Assembly (NCBI GenBank): GCA_030610965.1 | Contig: JAUWQU010000165.1 | Span: 1-7,519, forward strand | Length of the DNA stretch: 7,519 nt | Direction of reading: 5' to 3' | Origin: Phycisphaerae bacterium | GTDB taxonomy: Bacteria; Planctomycetota; Phycisphaerae; SM23-33 | In this document: positions 1 through 4,717 of the stretch, one piece after another | How the letters are laid out: every line of letters starts with the position of its first letter | Position numbering within the stretch: the stretch's first letter is position 1 | Translations under genes and position numbers: made by a program | The notes under the pieces: generated by a model | What the model saw: only the letters and a program-made list of their open reading frames with translations | Database searches by the model: none | What the model was told of the DNA's origin: nothing

Positions 1-370
1 GGCCGAACGTGCCCTGGTAAAGGTTTCCGGTGTTCCTGAGGGTCTTGAGCGCGGTGCTGGTCGCGCCGGCGAACTGGCCCTTGCCGGAAAAATCCAAGCG
101 GATGACGTCCGGGGCCTTGGCGTCGGCGGTGCTCGAATCGATGGCCAGTTGGAAGACCCAGCCCTTGCCGCTAACCGTGCCTACCCGCGCCTGTTCGCTG
201 ACCAGGCCGGAACCCTTCGCGCCCGGCTTGAAGCCGTTGCGCGAAATGTACATCGGCCGGCTCGATAGGGCCGCTCCCGGCTCGCACGCAACGGGCGACA
301 ACTCGCCCGCCCAGCCCGTCGCGGCCACCGCAAGGATGCATAGGACCGTTATGTGTGCCTTCATTTTCAT
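1..370 (-). CDS. Secreted protein of unknown function (N-terminal part, runs off left edge)
   Basis: This ORF is open from an ATG at 370 to the window edge, giving 123 residues without a stop. It starts MKMKAHITVLCILAVAATGW, a typical Sec signal peptide: Lys at 2 and 4, a hydrophobic stretch at about 7-18, and a likely signal peptidase I site after the WA at residues 20-21. The mature part is Gly/Ser/Ala-rich (for example SGLVSEQARVGTVSGKGW and FSGKGQFAGATSTALKTL) and looks like an extracytoplasmic beta-rich protein. No family is recognised. The start is supported by AGGGAG at 378-383, 7 nt upstream, with GGAG also directly next to the ATG; a second ATG two codons in is possible. A TATAAT promoter at 491-496 points at it. 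I infer export from the cytoplasm only; no function can be assigned. Confidence 0.75.
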   Translation of the reverse strand, partial: MKMKAHITVLCILAVAATGWAGELSPVACEPGAALSSRPMYISRNGFKPGAKGSGLVSEQARVGTVSGKGWVFQLAIDSSTADAKAPDVIRLDFSGKGQFAGATSTALKTLRNTGNLYQGTFG

Positions 371-462
371 CTCCGGTCTCCCTGGTAGTTGTAAGAAGGC
401 TGCCGCCGGCTTTGCTGCCAGCCGGCCGCACCCGTCCATCGACCCGCGCCCGGCAAACGAAC

Positions 463-479
463 AAAAAGCCCGGCCGGGC
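463..479 (-). terminator. Possible weak terminator or attenuator (GC palindrome plus T run)
   Basis: On the minus strand GCCCGGCCGGGC is followed at once by TTTTTG. The stem can have only about 4 bp with a GGCC loop, so termination would be weak. It lies just downstream of the predicted start point of the promoter at 491-516, inside the leader of the left-edge gene. It could act as a leader hairpin or be chance in GC-rich DNA. Confidence 0.22.
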
Positions 480-490
480 ATTTCACAGGT

Positions 491-516
491 ATTATACACG
501 CAAACCTCGCCGTCAA
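491..516 (-). promoter_or_regulatory. Sigma70-like promoter for the secreted protein gene
   Basis: Read on the minus strand there is a perfect TATAAT (491-496), preceded by TTGACG at 511-516. The spacer of 14 nt is short; TGGTTG, three bases further upstream, would give 17 nt. Transcription would begin near 484, leaving a leader of about 115 nt before the ATG at 370. This is the only good promoter in the gap, and it faces the left-edge gene. Confidence 0.5.
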
Positions 517-809
517 CCAGACCTTGGCATGGGAAATGGCAATGCCGGTCGATGACGAACGGAAGTGACATCTTTCCAACCCCTTGCGGTACTTGCCTTT
601 ACTGACCCGGCCTGTTCGTGATGATGGAGGCCTGACTGGTGCCCTTGTTTACCTGCCAGGGAGTCAGCGTGGCTTCCTTCGCGAAAGCGGTTCATCTTCT
701 ATCAGCGGCTCAACAGACCGCACATGGCTTTGGAAGCCGCGGCGGCATATTCTCCGAGAGTTGGGCCACCGTCTGGCCAACGTTCATACGCCGTATAGTG
801 GAAAGGTGA

Positions 810-1871
810 TTACCAGGAAATGACCGCTGCCCGCTGTCGTGCGCTTTTGATATACGTCTCCAGTTGCCCCAGCGGCACGGCCCCGTCGGTGCAGGTGGGC
901 GAGAGGAGATTGAACCGGGCATTGGCATTGGCCAGCTTCAACACCTCATCCAGCGGTCGGCCCTCGTGCAGCCCATAGAGCATCCCGGCGCAGAAGGCAT
1001 CGCCGGCGCCGGCAGTACCCCTGATTTCGTCGGCCGCCACCAGAAACGACGGTTCGAAGCACTGCCGACCGTCCCTGGCCCGCAAGTACCCGCCTTCCGG
1101 GAAGTGGATGGCGACCAGTTCTTTGACACCGCCGTCCAGGAGCGCCTCGGCGGCCTGCAGAAGATTGCCCGAATCGATCTGACCGTCGCCCGAGCGGATC
1201 GCCCGGCCCGTGATGGCCCCGGCTTCCAGTTCGTTGACAATGAGATAGTCGACATACGGCAGGCAGGGAACGACAACCTGTTCATGCCGGCCGCTCTGAT
1301 CCGACACCGTGTCCACCGAGGTCTTGTATCCCTGTTGCTGCAGGTGCGCCAGCGTCCTGGCCGCGGCCACGCCGAACTCGGCATCTTCCCGATCGAGCTT
1401 ATCCAAAAGCAGAAGATAACCCAGATGGAAGATCTTCGCCGGCGCCTGCACGTCGGAAAAATGCTTGTGCTCCAGAAGCGCGTTGGCCCCCGGGCAGTGG
1501 AAGAACGTCCGGGCCCCTGTCCGCTCTTCGGTCATGACGTACGTGTGCGACGTGGGCGCGGCGTCCGTGGCCGTCATACCAGTGGCGTCGATACGGTGCC
1601 GCTGGAGGTCCCGCAGAATGAACTGACCGTCCGCGTCGTTGCCGATTACGCCCAGCGCCCACAGCGGCAGGCCGGCCTGCATCTTCGCCAGATCCACCAG
1701 CACGTTGTACGGCGCGCCGCCGGTACCGATCATCTCCTCTTTGATATTGGCGAGCATGCTGCGCTGGGGCCAGATATCGATGATCTTCACATGGTCGATA
1801 ATCCAATTGCCGGCCGCGATGATCCCGTTGCGCGTGATTTTTTGGAGACGATTAACCATTGAGGGCGGCAA
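810..1871 (-). CDS. PfkB/ribokinase-family carbohydrate kinase
   Basis: ATP-dependent sugar (or sugar-phosphate) kinase, 353 residues, a little longer than the usual ~300-330. The early Gly-rich region GTGGAPYNVLVDLA (about 49-62) matches the substrate-side part of PfkB kinases, NELEA (213-217) matches the conserved N-x-x-E region, and the C-terminal signature is GTAGAGDAFCAGML (285-298). Its GAGD anion hole includes the likely catalytic Asp291. The signature usually starts with Asp two residues before the GAGD alanine-glycine pair; here that position is Gly. A TTG at 1871 has AGGA at 1877-1880, 5 nt upstream. The ATG at 1859 lies too far from that site and has none of its own, so I chose TTG, though ATG remains possible. 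The gene follows the aldolase by 26 nt and almost certainly shares its mRNA. The substrate is unknown: tagatose-6-phosphate, fructose-1-phosphate or a deoxysugar acid are options, with the first two favoured by context. Confidence 0.88.
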   Translation of the reverse strand: MPPSMVNRLQKITRNGIIAAGNWIIDHVKIIDIWPQRSMLANIKEEMIGTGGAPYNVLVDLAKMQAGLPLWALGVIGNDADGQFILRDLQRHRIDATGMTATDAAPTSHTYVMTEERTGARTFFHCPGANALLEHKHFSDVQAPAKIFHLGYLLLLDKLDREDAEFGVAAARTLAHLQQQGYKTSVDTVSDQSGRHEQVVVPCLPYVDYLIVNELEAGAITGRAIRSGDGQIDSGNLLQAAEALLDGGVKELVAIHFPEGGYLRARDGRQCFEPSFLVAADEIRGTAGAGDAFCAGMLYGLHEGRPLDEVLKLANANARFNLLSPTCTDGAVPLGQLETYIKSARQRAAVISW

Positions 1872-1880
1872 TCACTTCCT
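1872..1880 (-). promoter_or_regulatory. Ribosome binding site supporting a TTG start of the kinase
   Basis: AGGAAG at 1875-1880 on the minus strand lies 3 nt (5 nt counted from AGGA) before TTG at 1869-1871. The next in-frame ATG (1857-1859) is 17 nt from AGGA, outside the usual window. This decides between the 353-residue and the 349-residue product; the difference is four residues and does not touch the fold. Confidence 0.5.
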
Positions 1881-1897
1881 GGGCAATTGCTTCTACG

Positions 1898-2761
1898 CTA
1901 CTGGCAGACATTACCGCTGCCGAACACGTCGATCTGCTGCTGAACCACAGCCTGGACCTTCCTGGTCACCTGGGCGATGAGTTCGGGATAATCGTTGTAC
2001 GCCTGGCCGACGTTCCGCATGGCCTGGGCAGTGGCTTCCAGGGCCGCCTGCGACATGCCGGTATAGAAATTGATCTTGGCAATTCCCAGGCCGATGGCCC
2101 TGCGGAAATCAGCATCCGGGATCCCCGAGCCGCCGTGCAGCACCAGCGGGATGCCGGCCGCGTCGCGGATACGCTCCAGCCGCACAAAATCCAGTTGCGG
2201 CTCGCCTTCATATCTACCGTGCGCATTGCCGATGGCCACGGCCAGGGCGTCGATCCCCGTTTGCTGGACAAAGTCGCCGGCCTGCCGCGGGTCGGTATAG
2301 AGGTCGGGGTCGGCCGTGTTCACCAGCCCGTCGCCCTCCGGGCCGCCCACCGCGCCCAGCTCCGCCTCAACCGAAACACCCACCGCATGGCAGATCTTGA
2401 CCACGTCCGCGGTTTGGCGCACGTTTTCTTCCTGCGGCAGCGCGGACCCGTCGAACATTACCGACGTAAAGCCATTGCGTATCGCCCGGATGATGGCCGC
2501 GGAACTCTTCCCGTGGTCCAGGTTCAGCACCATCTCCACGCTCGATCTTTCCGCTATCGCCTTGATGGCCGGGCAGATGTGTTCGAGCGTCACGTACGGG
2601 AAATGCACCTCGGCGATACTGAGGATCACCGGCGAGCGCCTGGCCTCCGCGGCCCTGACGATGGCCTCGGCGAAGTCCAGGTTGATGACGTTGAAGGAGC
2701 CAACCGCATAGCGGTTCGCAGCCGCATGCCCGAGGACCGTCTTTAGATCGACAAGTGCCAT
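1898..2761 (-). CDS. Class II ketose-bisphosphate aldolase, KbaY/GatY type
   Basis: Zinc-dependent aldolase that cleaves a ketose 1,6-bisphosphate (tagatose- or fructose-type) to glyceraldehyde-3-phosphate and dihydroxyacetone phosphate in the cytoplasm. At 287 residues it fits the short KbaY/GatY branch rather than the ~350-residue FbaA branch. The N-terminus has the family's GSFNVINLDF (21-30). LNLDHGK (79-85) carries the catalytic Asp82 and zinc ligand His83; EAELG (132-136) follows; GNAHGRY (178-184) gives zinc ligand His181; and VLHGGSG (207-213) gives His209 plus the phosphate-binding glycines. These positions nearly match those of E. coli KbaY. An in-frame TAA 12 nt upstream means ATG at 2761 is the first possible start; its ribosome binding site is weak. 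It is the promoter-proximal gene of the pair with the sugar kinase. Tagatose versus fructose preference cannot be decided from sequence by eye, so no symbol is given. Confidence 0.93.
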   Translation of the reverse strand: MALVDLKTVLGHAAANRYAVGSFNVINLDFAEAIVRAAEARRSPVILSIAEVHFPYVTLEHICPAIKAIAERSSVEMVLNLDHGKSSAAIIRAIRNGFTSVMFDGSALPQEENVRQTADVVKICHAVGVSVEAELGAVGGPEGDGLVNTADPDLYTDPRQAGDFVQQTGIDALAVAIGNAHGRYEGEPQLDFVRLERIRDAAGIPLVLHGGSGIPDADFRRAIGLGIAKINFYTGMSQAALEATAQAMRNVGQAYNDYPELIAQVTRKVQAVVQQQIDVFGSGNVCQ

Positions 2762-2893
2762 GGCGCCATATTACGCCGCCTGCAACAATGTTTGAACAGT
2801 TAAGAAGGAAAACACGTGACCGCAGACGGTCGACGCGCCAGTCTCACGGCCCACGCCCCACAGCCTCTTCCTCACTTCTCCTGCTCTCCTGCT
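2762..2893. other. Leader region of the aldolase-kinase operon
   Basis: This gap between the hsdR stub and the aldolase start must hold the operon's promoter if it has its own, but I see no convincing -35/-10 pair on the minus strand. TAATAT lies only about 9 nt before the ATG and has no matching -35. An 8-bp unit AGCAGGAG (minus strand) is repeated twice in tandem at about 2877-2892, next to the hairpin at 2894-2929. Confidence 0.3.
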
Positions 2894-2929
2894 CTAAGCA
2901 CTGTGCAGTCCTTGTTGCACAGTGCTTAG
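2894..2929. repeat. 14-bp perfect inverted repeat (strong hairpin) at the hsdR break
   Basis: CTAAGCACTGTGCA (2894-2907) is the exact reverse complement of TGCACAGTGCTTAG (2916-2929), with the 8-nt loop GTCCTTGT. On the minus strand the hairpin begins inside the last codons of the hsdR stub and contains its TAA stop. Neither side has a T tract, so it is not a classic intrinsic terminator. It may still end or stabilise the rhuM transcript, serve as an operator for the aldolase genes, or be a REP-like repeat. Confidence 0.85.
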
Positions 2930-3024
2930 CGGTGGCTCAGGAGGTTGTCGAGCGGCACGCGCCCCAGCCCGGCGGCGGCAAGCGCGGGATCAATATGCTC
3001 GGCTCTGGTCTCGGCTTCGTTCAT
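2926..3024 (-). pseudogene. hsdR: hsdR remnant: N-terminus of type I restriction nuclease subunit
   Basis: An ATG at 3024 overlaps the rhuM TGA as ATGA. It opens a 32-codon frame beginning MNEAETRAEHIDPALAAAGL, which I recognise as the very conserved first residues of EcoEI-type HsdR subunits (normally MNEAETRAE-IDPAL-AAGW...). A normal HsdR is roughly 800-1000 residues long and continues with a GVVEGS-like stretch. Here the match ends after about 19-20 residues, and an unrelated GRVPLDNLLSHR leads to TAA at 2926-2928. All nuclease and helicase domains are gone. Overlapping start-stop coupling to rhuM fits the common hsdM-hsdS-rhuM-hsdR order. The tail could be a distal piece of hsdR brought in by an internal deletion, or foreign DNA; I cannot tell by eye. 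Confidence 0.8.
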
Positions 3025-4070
3025 GGTTTAGGTGGATCGAGTTTCTTCGGCCTGGGCATATTCCGCAACTGTTTCGCAACTTGCTCGAAGTCCGCATCCA
3101 CCGGGCGCGGCTGGGCATCGGTCAGAGCACGGTAACGGCCGTATTCCATCTCCGCCTTCAATTTGGCCGTTTCGGCGGAAATCTTGCCCGCGTGATCCAG
3201 CAATTCGCGCCCGGATATCTTCAGGAACTCATCCAGCTTTTCGATCCAGTTGCGCATGGTCATCGGTTTGCGATCGAGTGCCTGGAGTTCCGCGAATTCG
3301 AGGTAGAGGTTCACAATCCGGTTAAGCGTATTAAGCTCATCTTCGGAAAGGTAGTTCTTGGCGATGGCGACATCTTCCTTGCGGACAACCTTACCGGGGC
3401 GCGTCGTCATCAGCCCCATCATGGGCTTGTCCGCGTCGGCGCGATCGTGGATCACCTCCGCCTCCGTCTGACCGTGCGAGGCCCAATGCATCTTGTTCTG
3501 CACGGTGGCGAAGAACTGCCGCGACAGCTCCGTGTTGGGCGTGTAGTCCACGCTCGTCGCGTAGATATCCAGCACCTTCTGGTAGAATCGCCGCTCGGAG
3601 GAACGAATATCGCGGATTCGCTCCAGCAACTCATCGAAGTAATCCGGCGCCCCCGGTCCGGGCGGATTTTTCAACCGCTCATCATCCAGCGTGAAGCCCT
3701 TGACGAGGTATTCGGTCAGCCGGGCGGTTGCCCACTGGCGGAACTGTATGCCACGGTGACTGCGAACCCGGTAGCCGACGGCAAGGATGACCGGCAGGCT
3801 GTAATGCTCGATCTCGCGGGACACCTCCCGGGAACCTTCCAGGCGAACTATCCGGAAATTCCGGATAGTTGAATCGCGGCCCAGTTCGCCTTCGTCATAA
3901 ATGTTTCCCAGATGCTCACTTATCGTCCGCACATCCTTCTGGAACAGCTCCGCGATCAGCGCCTGCGTCAGCCAGATCGTCTCGTTCTCAAATCGGCACT
4001 CAATACGCGTCCGCCCGTCCTGGGTCTGGTAGAGGATGATGCTCGATTGAGGCGGCTGGTTGTCGGGCAT
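3021..4070 (-). CDS. rhuM: RhuM family protein (accessory gene of a decayed type I R-M operon)
   Basis: Complete 349-residue protein of the RhuM family, named after the Salmonella SPI-3 gene and often found inside type I restriction-modification operons; its biochemical role is unknown. WLTQALIAELFQKD (33-46) looks like the family's DNA-binding-like N-terminal helix region. ILAVGYRVRSHRGIQFRQWA (95-114) is the hallmark segment. The C-terminal half carries YTPNTELSRQFFATVQNKMHW (176-196), HGQTEAEVI (199-207) and VAIAKNYLSEDELNTLNRIV (234-253), all typical. It ends in a charged, Pro-rich tail. ATG at 4070 has AGGA overlapping the TAG of the hsdS stub, 7 nt upstream, so translation was coupled to hsdS. 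Its TGA overlaps the hsdR ATG. No break, lost domain or unusual length is visible, unlike all its neighbours. Expression probably depends on the promoter at 4593-4622, now reading through the fold-back element. Confidence 0.92.
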   Translation of the reverse strand: MPDNQPPQSSIILYQTQDGRTRIECRFENETIWLTQALIAELFQKDVRTISEHLGNIYDEGELGRDSTIRNFRIVRLEGSREVSREIEHYSLPVILAVGYRVRSHRGIQFRQWATARLTEYLVKGFTLDDERLKNPPGPGAPDYFDELLERIRDIRSSERRFYQKVLDIYATSVDYTPNTELSRQFFATVQNKMHWASHGQTEAEVIHDRADADKPMMGLMTTRPGKVVRKEDVAIAKNYLSEDELNTLNRIVNLYLEFAELQALDRKPMTMRNWIEKLDEFLKISGRELLDHAGKISAETAKLKAEMEYGRYRALTDAQPRPVDADFEQVAKQLRNMPRPKKLDPPKP

Positions 4071-4079
4071 GGGTATTTC

Positions 4080-4172
4080 CTAAAGTTGTCCCGCAAACGC
4101 CTGGTGCGACAGCGACTTCTTCAACGCCGCCGGCGCTGCGAGCTTCCGATCATAGAGGGCGGCTTCATCGGC
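4080..4172 (-). pseudogene. hsdS: hsdS remnant: C-terminus of type I specificity subunit, perhaps joined to hsdM residues
   Basis: Reading right to left after the fold-back element, the open frame gives ADEAALYDRK followed by LAAPAALKKSLSHQAFAGQL and a TAG at 4080-4082. The ending ALKKSLSHQAFAGQL is the characteristic last helix of HsdS subunits (usually ALKKSLLHQAF-G-L). The first residues, ADEAAL, resemble what follows LEQD in many HsdM proteins, so this 30-codon stub looks like a deletion joint: hsdM up to about codon 57, then the last ~20 codons of hsdS. HsdS is normally about 400 residues and recognises DNA; both target recognition domains are missing. In frame upstream is the TAG formed at the element border. 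The HsdS call is strong; the HsdM part rests on my memory of family consensus. Confidence 0.8.
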
Positions 4173-4338
4173 CTAGCAGCCCGTTTAGAAAGCTATCTCT
4201 GCTGTGAGCGGCCTGGATTCCTGCGCGTCTGCGTCAGAAATCCTCAACAAAGCTAAGGCTTTGCCTGCGGTTTCTTCCTTGATGCTCGAAATCCCGGCTC
4301 GCTCTCGCGACGAGATCCATTTCTAAACGGACTGCTAG
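4173..4338. mobile_element. 166-bp fold-back element (MITE-like) inserted in the hsdM remnant
   Basis: The ends are CTAGCAGCCCGTTTAGAAA (4173-4191) and TTTCTAAACGGACTGCTAG (4320-4338), which are reverse complements with one mismatch in 19 bp. The inside is also palindromic with gaps: stretches such as ATCTC...GAGCG...GGGATT on one arm match the other. The centre, AAAGC-TAAG-GCTTT (4249-4262), is a hairpin exactly at the midpoint of the element. TA lies at each border, consistent with a duplicated TA target and 16-bp terminal repeats starting GCAG, as made by IS630/Tc1-mariner type transposases. It has no coding capacity. It separates the hsdM 5' stub from the rest, and the border supplies a TAG stop to hsdM. 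Family assignment is inference; the inverted-repeat structure is seen directly. Confidence 0.85.
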
Positions 4339-4487
4339 TCCTGCTCCAGGCCGTCGACGTACTTCAGCAACAGCAGCCAGGACGTCTGCTCGGTGTAATC
4401 GAGTTCGGTCGTGCAGCCCGCCTCTTTCCGGAGGACGTCGTCGATGTTCTTGAAGGCCTGTTCGAACATGATACTCAGATTACTCAT
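4335..4487 (-). pseudogene. hsdM: hsdM remnant: N-terminus of type I DNA methyltransferase subunit
   Basis: ATG at 4487 opens a 50-codon frame with MFEQAFKNIDDVLRKEAG (7-24), then TELDYTEQTSWLLLLKY (27-43) and VDGLEQD, ending in TAG at the border of the fold-back element. This is the conserved start of the HsdM N-terminal helical domain; full HsdM proteins have about 500 residues and carry an N6-adenine methylase domain with an NPPF motif, none of which is present here. The consensus LLFLKYLD is slightly changed to LLLLKYVD, and the usual Trp or Arg after VL is Arg. The ribosome binding site is poor. A strong promoter about 100 nt upstream (4593-4622) would have served the whole hsdM-hsdS-rhuM-hsdR operon. 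The gene cannot make a working methylase. Confidence 0.85.
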
Positions 4488-4592
4488 GAGATGAATCGCG
4501 GGCGATCAGCGCCCCTGTCATCGAGTGGCCATGCCTGAGTCCCATTATTACGGCACGTTAATCACCCCTGCACGTCCGGATGAACGACCAAG

Positions 4593-4622
4593 ATGATAGC
4601 CGCGCGCGCCGAGTCCTGTCAA
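4593..4622 (-). promoter_or_regulatory. Sigma70 promoter of the former type I R-M operon, now leading to rhuM
   Basis: The minus strand has a perfect TTGACA (4617-4622), an 18-nt GC-rich spacer, and TATCAT (4593-4598). Transcription would start near 4586, about 100 nt before the hsdM ATG. With hsdM and hsdS reduced to stubs, rhuM lies only about 515 nt from this start point, with the fold-back element between them. Confidence 0.65.
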
Positions 4623-4636
4623 CCGTACAGCCGGGA

Positions 4637-4655
4637 TGCGACAGGTGTGGTCGCA
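4637..4655. repeat. Short inverted repeat just upstream of the R-M operon promoter
   Basis: TGCGAC (4637-4642) and GTCGCA (4650-4655) are perfect inverted repeats around a 7-nt loop, and the overlapping GTGTG-GTCG-CACAC (4646-4659) is a second small palindrome. They lie about 15 bp upstream of the -35 box at 4617-4622. They could be a regulator site for the old operon or the end structure of the upstream gene's transcript; neither can be shown from sequence alone. Confidence 0.35.
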
Positions 4656-4679
4656 CACCAGGGCGCCGGCCGGCTCCCC

Positions 4680-4693
4680 GCGCCGTCGGCGCC
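4680..4693 (-). terminator. GC-rich hairpin after the ADP-ribosylglycohydrolase gene (weak)
   Basis: The palindrome GCGCCGTCGGCGC lies about 25-38 nt beyond the stop of the hydrolase gene. A 5-bp all-GC stem with a 3-nt loop is possible, but the minus strand continues with GGGG rather than a T tract, so it is at best a Rho-helped or partial terminator. Confidence 0.2.
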
Positions 4694-4717
4694 TTTGCGT
4701 GAAGCTCTTTGGGCCTC

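Larger units (their letters stand above)
371..809. other. 439-bp gap between the sugar kinase and the secreted protein gene
   Basis: No convincing gene was found here on either strand. The short ORFs have low-complexity, shadow-like translations and no ribosome binding site of note. The gap holds the promoter at 491-516, the GC palindrome with T run at 463-479, and a loose inverted repeat (CTGACT at 632-637 with AGTCAG at 662-667) that could form a hairpin after the kinase gene but has no T tract. No tRNA or other RNA gene was recognised. Confidence 0.5.

Noticed and set aside
584..823. Plus-strand 79-codon ORF in the gap after the kinase
   Set aside because: It has no ribosome binding site or recognisable family, overlaps the kinase 3' end, and has an Arg/Ser/Gly-rich, shadow-like composition.
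864..1862. Long plus-strand ORF opposite the sugar kinase
   Set aside because: It is the shadow of the PfkB kinase; its translation is Arg/His/Gly-rich with no family motif, as usual for antisense frames in GC-rich DNA.
1859..2746. Long plus-strand ORF opposite the aldolase
   Set aside because: The minus strand has all aldolase catalytic and zinc-binding residues; the plus frame is a shadow.
2922..3872. Plus-strand ORF of over 300 codons opposite rhuM
   Set aside because: rhuM on the minus strand matches its family over its full length; the plus frame shows no family features.
4335..4487. A functional or split methyltransferase
   Set aside because: Only the first 50 codons of hsdM exist here; no S-adenosylmethionine-binding or NPPF motif occurs anywhere in the window.
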